DNA of 56,168 nucleotides from Mycobacterium sp. (GCF_025933915.1 NZ_JAICZA010000010.1:1-56168); one strand, 5' to 3'; shown: positions 1 through 10,653, counted from the stretch's first letter. Notes: generated by a model from the sequence alone, not told the origin. Numbers and translations: made by a program.

Positions 1-881
1 AACGACAGCACCCAGACGCTGCCTTTGTGATTGCGCGATTTGTCCGGCCGCACTCCATCGCGATCACACCACCACGCGATCAGGTCCGGAATCACCTTGC
101 CCTGTGTACAGACAACGGGTGTGCCTTGCTCCTCGGCGATATCCAGCATCCGGCGGCGGCCGCGTTTGGCGTTTTTCGCGTAGGCCTCTTCGGTGAGGGT
201 GGGCTCGTTGTGCACGGTCAAGCCGAGCTCCGCGGCGAGTGGTTCCACGGTCTGGTGGCAGCGGACCCGGTCCGCCGCATACACCTGCGAGGCACCGAAG
301 GCCAGCAGCTGCGGAACCAGCGCCTTGGCCTGTGCGCGTCCCCGTTTGTCCAGCGGCCGCTTGGTGTCATCGCCGGAGAAGCGCGACTTGCGCCCGGCGG
401 TGGCGTGCCGGACCACCAGTACTGTATGGGTGTCGGTCGGCTTTTTGTTGAAGTGGCGCAACACTTTCCGGTCTTGCGCGTAGTCGAGCTTCTGCATCGC
501 CTCGGCCGCCGGCAACCAGAGCAGCCGGTCGACCTCGTCGCCCGGCATGAATTCGCCGCCGACGGCGCGCGCCGACCAGTAAAGGACTTTTTTGACACCT
601 GCCTCGATCGGATAGCTCACCGTGTTGAGTCGCCTGCCGAGGGTCGCGCGTTGGCCGGTCTCCTCGTACACCTCCCGCACGGCCGCCACGGGCGCGGTCT
701 CGCCGGGGTCCACCTTGCCTTTGGGCAGTGACCAGTCGTCATAGCGGGGGCGGTGGATGACGGCGATCTCCACATGGCGATCGGCGGTGTCGGGGCTGCC
801 CGGTCGCCACAGGACCGCTCCCGCGGCATGGACGATTCGGCTTCCAGAGCGCCGAGTGTCGGACGAGTTCGGGTGCGGCAC
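1..881 (-). CDS. mutT1: MutT1: Nudix hydrolase with C-terminal histidine-phosphatase domain (3' end cut by window)
   Basis: Hydrolyses oxidised nucleotides such as 8-oxo-(d)GTP and diadenosine polyphosphates, sanitising the nucleotide pool. The minus-strand frame reads from a GTG at 881 preceded by GGAG and runs off the window start without a stop. The Nudix box is visible ([13 protein letters not shown], then REVYEETG). It is followed by a histidine-phosphatase RH-type motif ([17 protein letters not shown]), the two-domain layout known for mycobacterial MutT1. It lies 83 bp after ppk on the same strand, the same order as I recall in Mtb. The C-terminal residues are outside the window. Function is known from the family; identity is secure. 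Confidence 0.9.
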   Translation of the reverse strand, partial: MPHPNSSDTRRSGSRIVHAAGAVLWRPGSPDTADRHVEIAVIHRPRYDDWSLPKGKVDPGETAPVAAVREVYEETGQRATLGRRLNTVSYPIEAGVKKVLYWSARAVGGEFMPGDEVDRLLWLPAAEAMQKLDYAQDRKVLRHFNKKPTDTHTVLVVRHATAGRKSRFSGDDTKRPLDKRGRAQAKALVPQLLAFGASQVYAADRVRCHQTVEPLAAELGLTVHNEPTLTEEAYAKNAKRGRRRMLDIAEEQGTPVVCTQGKVIPDLIAWWCDRDGVRPDKSRNHKGSVWVLS

Positions 882-964
882 CTCAACTCCTGCAGGTCAA
901 TTCGGTCAGAGTCGCACGTTCAATCACGCTGCGGCCCGGAAACAACCGGAAACACCGCACAGGT

Positions 965-3166
965 CTAGGGACTGCGATGCCGCTCCATCAACGATACTTG
1001 GTGGTCGCGCACGGTATGGCCCTCGTGCGGCGACGCGGTCCATTGCCCGTCGCGCCCGAGCTCCCAGCACCGCGTGGACGGGTCCAGTGCGGATTCGAAC
1101 AATTCGTCCAGCTGCGCGGTGAGCTTGGGGTCCTTGACCTGAGTCATCACCTCCACGCGCCGATCGAGATTGCGGTGCATCATGTCGGCGCTGCCGATCC
1201 AGAATTCGTTGATGTTGCGGAAGTGGATGATCCGCGAGTGTTCCAGGAAACGGCCCAGAATGGAACGCACGAAGATGTTTTCGGAGTAGCCCTCGGCGCC
1301 CGGGCGCAGCGCGCAGATGCCGCGCACCACCACCTCGACCCGCACACCCGCCTGCGACGCCCGATACAGCGCGTCGATCACCTGCTCGTCGACCAATGCG
1401 TTCATCTTGAGACGGATTCTGCCGTTCCCGCGTTCGCGGTGCGCGGCGATCTCGCGTTCGACGCGTTCAATGATGCCGGTGCGAATTCCGTGCGGCGCCA
1501 CCAGCAGATTGCGGTAGGAGACCTTACGCGAGTATCCGGTAAGCGAATTGAACAAATCGGTGAGGTCCGCGCCGATGTCGGGGGCGGCCGTCAGCAGGCC
1601 GACGTCCTCGTACAGTCGCGCGGTCTTGCTGTTGTAGTTGCCGGTCCCGATGTGGCAGTAGCGCCGGATCGCCGAGCCTTCGCGACGCACCACCAGGCAG
1701 GTCTTGCAGTGCGTCTTGAGCCCGACGAGCCCGTAAACCACGTGCACGCCCGCTTGTTCGAGTTCGCGCGCCCAGCGGATGTTGGCCTGTTCGTCGAAGC
1801 GTGCCTTGATCTCGACCAGCGCCACGGCCTGCTTGCCGGCCTCGGCCGCTTCGATCAGCGCGCGAACGATCGGCGAATCACCGGAGGTGCGGTACAGCGT
1901 CTGTTTGATCGCCAGCACGTTGGGATCGGCGGCGGCCTGCTGGATGAATCGCTGCACGCTGGTGGAGAAGGAGTCGTATGGGTGATGCACCAGCACGTCG
2001 CCCTCGCGCAACGTGGCGAAGATGCTCTTGGGGGACTCGCGGTCGGCGAAGGCGGGGTGGGTATCGGGAACGAACGCCGGATCCTTGAGCGCCGGGCGGT
2101 CCAGGTCGTAGATCTGCCACAACGACGAAAGGTCGAGAAGGCCGGGGACGTCGATGACGTCGCCGGGATGCACGTCGAGTTCGCGCAGCAGCAATTCCAG
2201 CATGCCTTCGGTCATGTCGTCGGCGATCTCGAGTCGCACCGGCGGACCGAACCGCCGCCGCGCCAATTCGCGTTCGAGCGCCTGTAGCAGGTCCTCGTCG
2301 CGGTCTTCCTCGACCTCCATGTCGGCGTTGCGGGTGATCCGGAAGGCGTGATGCTCCATGATTTCCATGCCGGGGAACAGAAGAGGAAGGAAGGCCGCGA
2401 TCAGTTCTTCCAGCGGCAGATAGCGGACGACGGACCGTCCGTCACCCGCGGCGGCGCTCCGGCCCGATTCGAGGCTGGCGAGTTCGACCAAGCGATCGAC
2501 GTTGTTGGGCACCTTGACTCGGGCGAAGTGCTGGCCGCCGTCCTCGGGCTGGCGCACCATGACCGCCAGGTTGAGGCTGAGCCCGCTGACGAACGGGAAC
2601 GGGTGCGCGGGGTCGACGGCCAACGGCGTCAGGACGGGAAAGACCTGTTCGGTGAAATAGCTCGAGAGTTCGTCGCGCTCGGCCTGATCGAGATCGGCCC
2701 ACGTGACGATGTGAATGCCTTCCTCGGCGAGTGCCGGCCGCACCGAATCGAGGAACACCCGCGCGTGCCGGGTGGCGATTCGCTGGGTCTGCTCCCCGAT
2801 GAGCGCCAGTTGCTTGCGTGGCGTCAAACCGTCGGCGGAGCGCACCGAGAGCCCCATCTCGTCGCGGCGCTTGAGGCCGGCGACCCGCACCATATAGAAC
2901 TCGTCGAGGTTGGAGGCGAAGATCGCCAGGAACTTGGCGCGTTCCAACAGCGGCAACGAATTGTCGTCGGCCAGCGCCAGCACGCGGGCGTTGAAGTCCA
3001 GCCAGCTCAGTTCCCGGTTGAGGTAACGCTCCTCCGGCAGATCGGTCATCACGGTCGGGGTCGCAGCCGGCGGTGCCGCCACGGCCGAGTCGCCTGAATG
3101 CCACAAATTCTCGTCGGCTCGCGTCTCAGCTTCGATTTCCGTCACCCTGCGATCATCGCTCATCAC
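965..3166 (-). CDS. ppk1: Polyphosphate kinase 1
   Basis: Reversibly transfers the ATP gamma-phosphate to inorganic polyphosphate in the cytoplasm; polyphosphate feeds stress and two-component signalling in mycobacteria. The 733-residue product is full length. It shows the N-terminal [13 protein letters not shown] segment, the [17 protein letters not shown] region, and the phospholipase-D-like catalytic core [18 protein letters not shown] with the phosphorylated histidine near residue 505. The start is GTG at 3166, or ATG three bases later. It sits between fbiD (87 bp upstream) and mutT1 on one strand, possibly one transcript. The N-terminal 40 residues are variable in mycobacteria. Confidence 0.97.
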   Translation of the reverse strand: MMSDDRRVTEIEAETRADENLWHSGDSAVAAPPAATPTVMTDLPEERYLNRELSWLDFNARVLALADDNSLPLLERAKFLAIFASNLDEFYMVRVAGLKRRDEMGLSVRSADGLTPRKQLALIGEQTQRIATRHARVFLDSVRPALAEEGIHIVTWADLDQAERDELSSYFTEQVFPVLTPLAVDPAHPFPFVSGLSLNLAVMVRQPEDGGQHFARVKVPNNVDRLVELASLESGRSAAAGDGRSVVRYLPLEELIAAFLPLLFPGMEIMEHHAFRITRNADMEVEEDRDEDLLQALERELARRRFGPPVRLEIADDMTEGMLELLLRELDVHPGDVIDVPGLLDLSSLWQIYDLDRPALKDPAFVPDTHPAFADRESPKSIFATLREGDVLVHHPYDSFSTSVQRFIQQAAADPNVLAIKQTLYRTSGDSPIVRALIEAAEAGKQAVALVEIKARFDEQANIRWARELEQAGVHVVYGLVGLKTHCKTCLVVRREGSAIRRYCHIGTGNYNSKTARLYEDVGLLTAAPDIGADLTDLFNSLTGYSRKVSYRNLLVAPHGIRTGIIERVEREIAAHRERGNGRIRLKMNALVDEQVIDALYRASQAGVRVEVVVRGICALRPGAEGYSENIFVRSILGRFLEHSRIIHFRNINEFWIGSADMMHRNLDRRVEVMTQVKDPKLTAQLDELFESALDPSTRCWELGRDGQWTASPHEGHTVRDHQVSLMERHRSP

Positions 3167-3253
3167 GCGCCGGTGCTGCTAGCGCTCGCGGGACATCCAT
3201 TCGCCGTTGGGCCGACGTTCACCCTCAGGACACATCACCCATCATGACCGAAA

Positions 3254-3931
<678 letters not shown>

Positions 3932-4034
3932 TCATCCTGCCAGCGACGGCGCACGCGGTGCGCGCGAGCTGGCGTCACGACCCCGGCGCGCGGGGGACAC
4001 GCTGGCGCGCGTGACGCCCGGTCCGTCGCTGATC

Positions 4035-4040
4035 TAGGGT
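4035..4040 (+). promoter_or_regulatory. Candidate -10 element for gpsA
   Basis: TAGGGT fits the mycobacterial TANNNT -10 consensus and lies in the divergent fbiD-gpsA gap. It would start transcription near 4047, giving a leader of about 48 bases. No convincing -35 was seen. Inference only. Confidence 0.3.
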
Positions 4041-4094
4041 GTAGCGGCTGCACGTGCCGCGTGAGCGACACCGACCACGGACAGGGGGTGGTAC

Positions 4095-5150
4095 ATGGCC
4101 AGCACGCATGCCGGGTTGAACGCCGGTTCGACGGGCGCCGTCACGGTCATGGGCGCCGGGGCGTGGGGCACGGCGCTGGCCAAGGTGCTCGTCGAGGCCG
4201 GGGGACCCGAAACAGAGGTCACGCTGTGGGCCCGCAGACCCGAGCTCGCCGAGCGGATCAACGCCACCCGATCGAACCCGGACTATCTGCCCGGGATGTC
4301 GCTGCCACCGGGCGTCCACGCCACCGCCGACGCCGCCGAAGCGCTGCGCGACGCGTCAACGGTGCTGCTCGGGGTGCCGGCGCAGACGATGCGGAGCAAT
4401 CTCGAGCGCTGGGCGCCGCTGCTGCGCGCGGGTGCGACCCTGGTCAGCCTGGCCAAGGGCATCGAGCTGGGCACCCTGATGCGGATGAGTCAGGTGATCG
4501 TCTCGGTGACCGGCGTCGACCCCGCTCAGGTCGCGGTGATATCGGGACCGAACCTGGCCAGCGAGATCGCCGAATCCCAGCCGGCCGCCACGGTGGTCGC
4601 CTGCAGCGACTCGGGCCGGGCCGTCGCCCTGCAGCGCATGCTGAACAGCGGATACTTTCGCCCATACACCAACAGTGATGTGGTCGGCACCGAGATCGGC
4701 GGGGCGTGCAAGAACGTCATCGCGCTCGCCTGCGGGATGGCGGCCGGTGTGGGGCTCGGGGAAAACACCGCGGCGGCGATCATCACCCGGGGCCTGGCCG
4801 AGATCATGCGGCTGGGGATAGCGCTCGGCGCCAAGGGCGCGACGCTGGCCGGGCTGGCCGGGGTGGGCGACCTGGTGGCCACGTGCAGCTCGCCGCATTC
4901 ACGCAACCGGTCGTTCGGTGAACGGCTCGGCCGCGGAGCGACCATCGAGTCGGTTCGTTCCGGTACGCCCGGCGGCGGCGACGGGCACGTCGTCGAGGGC
5001 GTGACGTCCTGCGAGGCGGTGCTGGCGCTGGCGGCCAGTTACGACGTGGAAATGCCGCTCACCGACGCCGTCCACCGGGTCTGCCACAAGGGGCTGTCGG
5101 TCGACGAGGCGATGGCGCTGCTGTTGGGCCGCAGCACAAAGCCCGAGTGA
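4095..5150 (+). CDS. gpsA: NAD(P)-dependent glycerol-3-phosphate dehydrogenase
   Basis: Reduces dihydroxyacetone phosphate to sn-glycerol-3-phosphate, the backbone for phospholipids. The 351-residue product begins after a short variable tail with the Rossmann motif [13 protein letters not shown]. It also has [10 protein letters not shown] and the catalytic lysine in [12 protein letters not shown] (near residue 205), then [18 protein letters not shown]. Start ATG at 4095 follows a GGGGG stretch. It is 21-27 bp upstream of ddl, probably co-transcribed, which pairs membrane and wall precursor synthesis. Mtb has two such enzymes; this corresponds in position to gpdA2 (Rv2982c). Confidence 0.96.
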   Translation: MASTHAGLNAGSTGAVTVMGAGAWGTALAKVLVEAGGPETEVTLWARRPELAERINATRSNPDYLPGMSLPPGVHATADAAEALRDASTVLLGVPAQTMRSNLERWAPLLRAGATLVSLAKGIELGTLMRMSQVIVSVTGVDPAQVAVISGPNLASEIAESQPAATVVACSDSGRAVALQRMLNSGYFRPYTNSDVVGTEIGGACKNVIALACGMAAGVGLGENTAAAIITRGLAEIMRLGIALGAKGATLAGLAGVGDLVATCSSPHSRNRSFGERLGRGATIESVRSGTPGGGDGHVVEGVTSCEAVLALAASYDVEMPLTDAVHRVCHKGLSVDEAMALLLGRSTKPE

Positions 5151-5177
5151 ACTGCCACCCGGTAGCCTCTTGTGATT

Positions 5178-6323
5178 GTGAATGCCCGCGACCGGTCGAC
5201 GCCGCACCCCAGCTCACGAGGTGACCGGGCGCGCGTCGCCGTCGTCTTCGGCGGACGCAGCAACGAGCACGCCATCTCGTGTGTCTCGGCGGGCAGCATC
5301 CTGCGCAACCTCGACCCGGAGCGTTTCGAGGTCGTCGCGATCGGCATCACCCCGGAAGGTTCCTGGGTGCTCACCGACGGCGACCCGGCCGCGCTGGCGA
5401 TCACCGACCGGCGACTGCCCGAGGTGACCGCCGAGTCGGGAACCGAACTGGCGCTGCCGGCCGATCCGCGGCGCGGCGGCGGCCAATTGGCTTCCCTGCC
5501 ACCCGGTGCCGGTGAGGTCCTGGCGTCCGTCGACGTGGTGTTTCCCGTGCTGCACGGCTCCTACGGGGAGGACGGCACCATTCAGGGGCTGCTCGAACTC
5601 GCCGGCGTGCCGTACGTGGGGGCGGGTGTGTTGGCCAGCGCCGCCGGGATGGACAAGGAGTTCACCAAAAAGCTGTTCGCCGCCGAGGGGTTGCCGGTCG
5701 GCGATTACGCGGTGCTGCGCCCGTCGCGCTCGGGGCTGCGGTCCGAGGAGTGCGAGCGGCTGGGGTTGCCGGTGTTCGTCAAGCCCGCGCGGGGCGGTTC
5801 CTCGATCGGTGTGAGCCGGGTATCGAGTTGGGACCAGTTGGACGCGGCCGTCGCCGAAGCGCGCCGCCACGATCCCAAAGTCATCGTCGAGGCCGCGATC
5901 GTTGGTCGTGAGCTGGAGTGTGGTGTGCTCGAAATGCCCGATGGCACAGTGCAAGCCAGCGCGTTGGGTGAGATTCGGGTGGCTGGCGTGCGGGGCCGCG
6001 AGGATTCGTTCTACGACTTCGCCACCAAATACCTTGATGACGCAGCCGAATTGGACGTGCCCGCAAAGGTCGACGACGAGGTCGCCGACGCCGTGCGTCA
6101 ATTGGCGATCCGTGCGTTCAAGGCCATTGACTGTCAGGGGCTGGCCCGGGTGGATTTCTTCCTCACCGAAAACGGGCCGGTCCTCAACGAGATCAACACG
6201 ATGCCCGGATTCACCACGATCTCGATGTACCCGCGGATGTGGGCGGCTAGCGGCGTGGACTACGCGACCTTGCTGGCGACGATGGTCGAGACGGCGTTGG
6301 CCCGCGGCGTGGGTCTGCGGTAG
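5178..6323 (+). CDS. ddl: D-alanine--D-alanine ligase
   Basis: ATP-dependent joining of two D-alanines for the peptidoglycan stem peptide; the target of D-cycloserine. It is an ATP-grasp enzyme of about 381 residues. Visible motifs are [13 protein letters not shown] (N-lobe), [17 protein letters not shown], and the C-terminal [20 protein letters not shown] metal-binding segment. A GTG six bases upstream (5172) is also in frame. GTG 5178 is preferred because it aligns with the Mtb start as I recall it and lies just after a TAGCCT -10-like element at 5163-5168. The stop codon is the first element of a tandem-repeat array. Confidence 0.97.
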   Translation: MNARDRSTPHPSSRGDRARVAVVFGGRSNEHAISCVSAGSILRNLDPERFEVVAIGITPEGSWVLTDGDPAALAITDRRLPEVTAESGTELALPADPRRGGGQLASLPPGAGEVLASVDVVFPVLHGSYGEDGTIQGLLELAGVPYVGAGVLASAAGMDKEFTKKLFAAEGLPVGDYAVLRPSRSGLRSEECERLGLPVFVKPARGGSSIGVSRVSSWDQLDAAVAEARRHDPKVIVEAAIVGRELECGVLEMPDGTVQASALGEIRVAGVRGREDSFYDFATKYLDDAAELDVPAKVDDEVADAVRQLAIRAFKAIDCQGLARVDFFLTENGPVLNEINTMPGFTTISMYPRMWAASGVDYATLLATMVETALARGVGLR

Positions 6324-6462
6324 TGGCGATCGCCAGCGCGGCGTAGCCGGGCGCAGCGGGTCGCCACCATCGGACCAGTGGCGATCGCCAGCGCGGCGTA
6401 GCCGGGCGCAGCGGGTCGCCACCATCGGACCAGTGGCGATCGCCAGCGCGGCGGGTCGCCAA
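6322..6462. repeat. Tandem 55-bp intergenic repeat, family A (two full copies and one truncated)
   Basis: Copies begin at 6322, 6377 and 6432 (period 55). Each full copy is bounded by the inverted repeat GTGGCGA ... TCGCCAC (6323-6329 with 6361-6367; 6378-6384 with 6416-6422) and ends with CATCGGACC. The third copy has lost its middle and ends TCGCCAA. The array starts inside the ddl stop codon and fills the convergent gap to the DUF3515 gene. Each copy also opens with the 12-base perfect palindrome TGGCGATCGCCA. The same family recurs after ffh at 47519-47626. Confidence 0.9.
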
Positions 6463-6469
6463 TATGGGG

Positions 6470-7030
6470 CTAACGGGCCGGCCCGGGGTTGATCGGCGCC
6501 GCCGCGATGCGCTGCTCGATCATCTCGGAAAGGCGCTGGATCGGTGTCGGGCCCGACCCGGTGGGCAGCGTGAGCGCCACATAGACTCCGCGGTCCACCG
6601 CGTACCAGGTGGATCTGCCGGCGTCACCGGCGGATTGCTGATCGGAACGCACCTGGAACCACTGCACCCGATCGACCACCTGGATCGGAGCGCCGACGAC
6701 GAATTCGGCCGGGCGGTCCAACCCGCAGCGCAGCACCACGGGGTCACCGCCCCGCCCGGACCGCCAGGCCGCCGCGCCCACCGGTTCCGGTTGTTCGAGG
6801 GCGGCCCGCTGATAATCACCCAGGCGCTGCGGCAGCGCATCCATCAGCGCCCGGCACGCGGCGCTCTCGGCCTGCGGCGCCGGGGCGGCGGGAACGGCCA
6901 CCGGGTGCGGTGGCGCCTCACGGGTTGCCGCGATGGCAAGGATCACGCCGATCGTCGCGACGGCCAGCGCGACCGCGACGATGATCACCGCGCGCGGCGG
7001 CCCGCCGTCGGCGTCCGACTCGGTTGCCAC
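6470..7030 (-). CDS. DUF3515 family membrane-anchored protein (Rv2980-like)
   Basis: Function unknown. The protein (about 186 residues) has a short acidic N-terminus, one hydrophobic segment (AVIIVAVALAVATIGVILAI) and an extracytoplasmic domain with two cysteines (SAACRALMD and VVLRCGLD) that could form a disulfide, features of the actinobacterial DUF3515 family. An ATG exists upstream at 7054-7057. GTG 7030 is preferred because a strong AGGAGG lies inside the longer reading, seven bases before it. It is convergent with ddl and divergent from thiL. In Mtb, as I recall, insertion-sequence genes separate this gene from thiL; here they are adjacent. Confidence 0.8.
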   Translation of the reverse strand: MATESDADGGPPRAVIIVAVALAVATIGVILAIAATREAPPHPVAVPAAPAPQAESAACRALMDALPQRLGDYQRAALEQPEPVGAAAWRSGRGGDPVVLRCGLDRPAEFVVGAPIQVVDRVQWFQVRSDQQSAGDAGRSTWYAVDRGVYVALTLPTGSGPTPIQRLSEMIEQRIAAAPINPGPAR

Positions 7031-7161
7031 CGCCCGCACCTCCTGTCTGCTCATCACTATCGCCTTCGCTCACCCGGTTGGGCAATTATTCTCGGACCGC
7101 AAACGGCCCGCCTGGCCGCTGGGTCCCGCACCGGCGCGGTCCGCGCGTGGGGAGCCCTATC

Positions 7162-8118
7162 GTGGGTTGCGTGCAGGACGAATCGACGCTGCAGCAACTC
7201 GGCGAGTTCGCCGTCATCAACCGCCTGGTGGCTGGCCGCCGGCAGCCGGCCGCGGTCGTGCTCGGGCCGGGTGACGACGCGGCGCTGGTGGCGGCCGGCG
7301 ATGGCCGCGCGGTGGTGTCGACCGACATGCTGGTGCAGGATCGGCATTTCCGGCTGGACTGGTCGACGCCCCACGACATCGGCCGCAAGGCGATCGCCCA
7401 GAACGCCGCGGATGTCGAGGCGATGGGCGCGCGGCCCACGGCGTTCGTCGTCGCGTTCGGCGCGCCGGGTGAGACGCCGGCGGCGGCGGTGGACTCGCTG
7501 GTCGACGGGATGTGGGACGAGGCGGAGCGCATCGGCGCCGGCATCGCCGGCGGTGACCTGGTCAGCTGCCCGCAGTGGGTGATCTCGGTGACGGTGCTGG
7601 GCGACCTGGACGGCCGCGAGCCGGTGCGGCGATCGGGCGCCAAACCCGGCTCGCTGGTCGCCGTAACCGGAGATTTGGGCCGCTCGGCGGCGGGGTTTTC
7701 ATTGTGGCACAACAAGGTTGGTGGGTTCGACGAGCTGCGGCGTCGGCATCTGGTGCCCGAGCCGCCCTATGGTCAGGGCGCGGTGGCCGCGGCCGGGGGA
7801 GCGCAGGCGATGATCGACGTCTCCGACGGCCTGATCGCCGACCTACGGCATGTCGCCGAGGCGTCGGGGGTGGGCGTCGACCTGTCCACGGCCGCACTGG
7901 TCGCCGACCGCGACGCGCTTGCCGCGGCGGCGGCCGCCGCGGGCACCGATCCCTGGCCGTGGGTGCTGGCGGGCGGCGAAGACCACGCGCTGGTGGCGTG
8001 TTTCGCCGGACCCGCGCCGGCCGGATGGCGCATCATCGGGCGGGTTCTCGACGGGCCGGCCCGGGTGCTCGTCGACGATCGGGAGTGGAGCGGCCACGCC
8101 GGCTGGCAGTCGTACTAG
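7162..8118 (+). CDS. thiL: Thiamine-monophosphate kinase
   Basis: Phosphorylates thiamine monophosphate to the active cofactor thiamine pyrophosphate. The 318-residue product has the PurM/ThiL fold signatures [24 protein letters not shown], the [11 protein letters not shown] helix, GGDLVSC and [10 protein letters not shown], and a C-terminal [11 protein letters not shown]. The frame is open further upstream, but GTG 7162 is chosen because GGGGAG ends seven bases before it and homology begins there. It is followed at once by the ung leader, so the two genes may share transcripts. Confidence 0.95.
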   Translation: MGCVQDESTLQQLGEFAVINRLVAGRRQPAAVVLGPGDDAALVAAGDGRAVVSTDMLVQDRHFRLDWSTPHDIGRKAIAQNAADVEAMGARPTAFVVAFGAPGETPAAAVDSLVDGMWDEAERIGAGIAGGDLVSCPQWVISVTVLGDLDGREPVRRSGAKPGSLVAVTGDLGRSAAGFSLWHNKVGGFDELRRRHLVPEPPYGQGAVAAAGGAQAMIDVSDGLIADLRHVAEASGVGVDLSTAALVADRDALAAAAAAAGTDPWPWVLAGGEDHALVACFAGPAPAGWRIIGRVLDGPARVLVDDREWSGHAGWQSY

Positions 8119-8121
8119 GGT
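8116..8121 (+). promoter_or_regulatory. Candidate -10 element giving a leaderless transcript into ung
   Basis: TAGGGT (TANNNT type) overlaps the thiL stop codon. Six bases later is a GTG at 8128, the spacing expected for a leaderless transcript. No clear -35 was seen. Inference. Confidence 0.3.
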
Positions 8122-8127
8122 GGCGCG

Positions 8128-8160
8128 GTGACCGTTTACCCGATCGCGAAGGGCCGATGA
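8128..8160 (+). CDS. Putative 10-codon leaderless ORF upstream of ung
   Basis: GTG at 8128 opens a ten-codon frame ([10 protein letters not shown], the first residue being fMet) that ends at TGA 8158-8160. That stop overlaps the ung start codons in the string ATGATGA, so translation of ung could be coupled to it. The -10-like TAGGGT six bases before the GTG would place the transcript start at the GTG itself. Small leaderless proteins of this kind are known in mycobacteria; whether this one is made is not shown by the sequence. Confidence 0.3.
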   Translation: MTVYPIAKGR

Positions 8161-8843
8161 TGACGGCGCGCCCGTTGAGTGAACTGGTCGAGCCGGGCTG
8201 GGCGAGCGCGCTGCAGCCGGTGGCCGGGCAGGTCGCCGAGATGGGGCGATTCCTGCGGGACGAGATCGCGGCCGGGCGCAGGTATCTGCCCGCGGGACCG
8301 AATGTGTTGCGCGCGTTCACCTATCCCTTCGACCAGGTCAGGGTGTTGATCGTCGGGCAGGACCCCTACCCGACACCCGGACACGCTGTGGGGCTGAGCT
8401 TTTCGGTGGCACCCGAGGTGCGGCCGCTGCCCCGCAGCCTGGCCAACATCTTTCAGGAGTACGCCGCGGACCTGGGCCACCCCCCGCCCTCGTGCGGTGA
8501 CCTGACGCCCTGGGCGCAGCGCGGCGTGCTGCTGCTGAACAGGGTGCTTACGGTGCGCCCCAGTAATCCGGCCTCGCACCGGGGCAGGGGCTGGGAAGCG
8601 GTCACCGAGTGCGCCATCCGGGCGCTGACCGCACGCTCGCTGCCCCTGGTGGCCATCCTGTGGGGCCGTGACGCATCAACACTCAAACCAATTCTCGCCC
8701 AAGGAAATTGCGTCGCCATCGAATCACCCCATCCCTCGCCGCTGTCGGCGTCGCGGGGATTCTTCGGCTCCCGTCCGTTCAGCCGAGCCAACGAGCTGCT
8801 GGCCGAAATGGGCGCGGACTCGATCGATTGGCGACTGCCCTGA
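8160..8843 (+). CDS. ung: Uracil-DNA glycosylase
   Basis: Removes uracil from DNA to start base-excision repair, important in a high-GC genome prone to cytosine deamination. The 227 residues, the same length I recall for Mtb Ung, include the catalytic water-activating loop [17 protein letters not shown], the LLLNRVLTV strand and the minor-groove leucine loop [21 protein letters not shown] codons at 8157 and 8160 are both possible; the second gives the usual MTARPLSEL start. Only a weak GAAGGG precedes them, consistent with coupling to the small upstream ORF. Confidence 0.96.
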   Translation: MTARPLSELVEPGWASALQPVAGQVAEMGRFLRDEIAAGRRYLPAGPNVLRAFTYPFDQVRVLIVGQDPYPTPGHAVGLSFSVAPEVRPLPRSLANIFQEYAADLGHPPPSCGDLTPWAQRGVLLLNRVLTVRPSNPASHRGRGWEAVTECAIRALTARSLPLVAILWGRDASTLKPILAQGNCVAIESPHPSPLSASRGFFGSRPFSRANELLAEMGADSIDWRLP

Positions 8844-8848
8844 ACGAG

Positions 8849-9778
8849 ATGGCCGCGCTGCGGGCGCACCGGCGCGGTGGTCCGGAGCAGCTGGTCATCG
8901 AGCGGGCGCCCGTGCCGGCCGCGGCAGCCGGGGAGGTCTTGGTGGCCGTCCACGCCGCCGCCATCACCTTCGACGAGCTGACGTGGGACGAAACCTGGAC
9001 TCGCAACGGCGTCAGCCGCGTACCCGTGATCCCGTCCCACGAGGTGTCCGGCGTGGTTTCCGCGGTCGCCGACGGCGTCACCGACTTCGTACCCGGCGAC
9101 GAGGTCTATGGACTGATCGAGTTCGACCGTGACGGCGCCGCGGCCGATTTCGTCGCCGTACCCGCGGCGGACCTGGCCGCCAAGCCGTTGACGGTCTCCC
9201 ACACCGTCGCCGCTGCGCTGCCGCTGGCCGGCCTGACCGCGCTGCAGGCTCTGGTCGATCACGCGGCGGTGCAACCGGGAGAGACCGTCCTGGTGCACGG
9301 CGGTGCCGGGGGAGTGGGCCTGTTGGCCGTTCAGCTGGCCGTGCTCCTGGGTGCGCAGGTGACCGCGACCGTGCGCAGCGACACCACCGACCTTCTTCGC
9401 GGCTGCGGCGCGCAGCGCGTGATCGACACGCGCACCGGGGCATTCGACGAAACCGGCGCCGCCTACGACGTCGTCGTCGACACTGTCGGTGGCCAGACGC
9501 TGGACAGGTCATTCGGCGTGCTGCGCCGCGGTGGCCGTCTGATCACGTTGTCGGCACCGCCGCCGGACGGCAGGGCCGACGAGTTCGGTGTCAGCGCAAC
9601 CTTCTTCATCGTCAGACCGAATCGGGATCAGCTGACCGAGCTCGCCGCGCTGGTCGATGGCGACCGGTTGCGCGTCGCGATCGCCCAGACGTTCCCGCTC
9701 GGCGAGGGCCGGGAGGCGTACGAAAGCCGGGAGCGTGGCGGCCGCGCCGGGAAGACGGTCCTCGTCGTGCGAGACTGA
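8849..9778 (+). CDS. Zinc-independent medium-chain alcohol dehydrogenase / quinone oxidoreductase family protein
   Basis: Probable NADPH-dependent reductase of quinones or enones; substrate unknown. The 309 residues show a GroES-like N-domain (GEVLVAVHAAAITFDELTWDE, then VIPSHEVSGVVSAV), a Rossmann nucleotide motif VLVHGGAGGVGLLAVQLA, and the VVDTVGG segment of the zinc-less group. Structural zinc cysteines are absent. Start ATG 8849 is six bases after the ung stop; an in-frame TTG inside ung (8829) is an alternative. It is the first gene of a block (8849-15359) that I do not recall between ung and the FakA-like gene in Mtb. Confidence 0.85.
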   Translation: MAALRAHRRGGPEQLVIERAPVPAAAAGEVLVAVHAAAITFDELTWDETWTRNGVSRVPVIPSHEVSGVVSAVADGVTDFVPGDEVYGLIEFDRDGAAADFVAVPAADLAAKPLTVSHTVAAALPLAGLTALQALVDHAAVQPGETVLVHGGAGGVGLLAVQLAVLLGAQVTATVRSDTTDLLRGCGAQRVIDTRTGAFDETGAAYDVVVDTVGGQTLDRSFGVLRRGGRLITLSAPPPDGRADEFGVSATFFIVRPNRDQLTELAALVDGDRLRVAIAQTFPLGEGREAYESRERGGRAGKTVLVVRD

Positions 9779-9801
9779 CGGAAGCCGCGCATCCCGTCGG
9801 C

Positions 9802-9816
9802 GGTAAAGCGTTTACC
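9802..9816. terminator. Small hairpin between convergent genes
   Basis: GGTAAA-GCG-TTTACC is a perfect six-base stem with a three-base loop, in the 44 bp between two converging stop codons. It may end transcription from either side, though it lacks a U-tract; it could also be a protein site. Low certainty of role. Confidence 0.35.
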
Positions 9817-9822
9817 CAGGGC

Positions 9823-10653
9823 CTACGAGCCGGGGAAATTCACGTCCTTGGTGACGGCTTCCCATTCGTCGATCGACGCCGACAAGGCGGCGATCTTGTC
9901 GCGCATGGCCTTGAGCACGTCGCGGCCCAGCAGCAGCCGCAGCGGCGGTTCGTCGAGCTTCGTCACCATCAGCACCGCCTCGGCGACCTTGCGCGGATCG
10001 CCGGGCAAGTGGTCGGCGAACTGCTTGATCAGGTCCTTGCGCGCCGCCACGTCGGCGTAATCGGTTATCGGGGCGTCCGATTCCTTCATGGACCTGGTCG
10101 CCCAATCGGTGCGGAAGGCACCCGGCTCGATGGCGGTCACCTTGATGCCCAGCGGGCGCACCTCGGTGGCGAGCGCCTCGGTGACCGCCTCCAGCGCGAA
10201 CTTGGTCGACGAGTAGTAGGCGTTGGGCGGATTGGCCACCAGGCCGGTCATCGAGGAGATGTTGATGATGTGCCCCGACCCCCGGGTGCGCATGGCCGGC
10301 AGCACCGCCTTGATCATGTCGACGGCGCCGAAATAGTTCACGTCGAACAGCTTTCGCACCTCGGCGTCCTCGCCCTCCTCCACCGCGGACAGGTAGCCGT
10401 GTCCGGCGTTGTTGACCAGGACATCGATTCCGCCGAAGGCCTTTTCGGCGGTCGCCACCGCGGCCGCGACCTGGCCGCCGTCGGTCACGTCCAGGGCGAC
10501 GGGAAGGGCCCGCTCGCCGAACTCGTCGGCGAAGTCCTGCACGGCCCCGGCCCGTCGCGCCGTCACCACCACGCTGTGGCCGGCTTCCAGGGCCGCGCGG
10601 GCGATTTCGCGACCGAAGCCGGTGGAGCATCCCGTGATCAGCCAGCGTGACAT
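9823..10653 (-). CDS. Classical short-chain dehydrogenase/reductase
   Basis: An oxidoreductase of unknown substrate, 276 residues. It has the cofactor motif TGCSTGFG at residues 8-15 and LDVTDG, NNAGHGY, the catalytic serine in NISSMTG and the YSSTK active-site tyrosine/lysine. The ending PGAFRTDWATRSM and a C-terminal helical extension resemble SDRs that often act on lipid or steroid-like ketones. It lies two bases downstream of the DUF1214-like gene and on the same strand as the sulfotransferase and SnoaL-like genes, so the four are probably one operon read leftwards. Confidence 0.88.
   Translation of the reverse strand: MSRWLITGCSTGFGREIARAALEAGHSVVVTARRAGAVQDFADEFGERALPVALDVTDGGQVAAAVATAEKAFGGIDVLVNNAGHGYLSAVEEGEDAEVRKLFDVNYFGAVDMIKAVLPAMRTRGSGHIINISSMTGLVANPPNAYYSSTKFALEAVTEALATEVRPLGIKVTAIEPGAFRTDWATRSMKESDAPITDYADVAARKDLIKQFADHLPGDPRKVAEAVLMVTKLDEPPLRLLLGRDVLKAMRDKIAALSASIDEWEAVTKDVNFPGS

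Noticed and set aside
977..2287. Long open frame opposite ppk1
   Set aside because: A high-GC antisense shadow; its translation has no recognisable motif and mirrors the codons of ppk1.
6247..6462. Minus-strand ORF through the ddl repeat array
   Set aside because: The 55-bp period breaks the frame between copies, so no repeated peptide is kept; treated as repeat only.
6322..6462. CRISPR array
   Set aside because: Repeats are directly tandem with no unique spacers, and no cas genes are present.
8100..8160. Riboswitch between thiL and ung
   Set aside because: A TPP riboswitch was considered because of thiL, but the gap is too short and lacks the conserved CUGAGA-type core.
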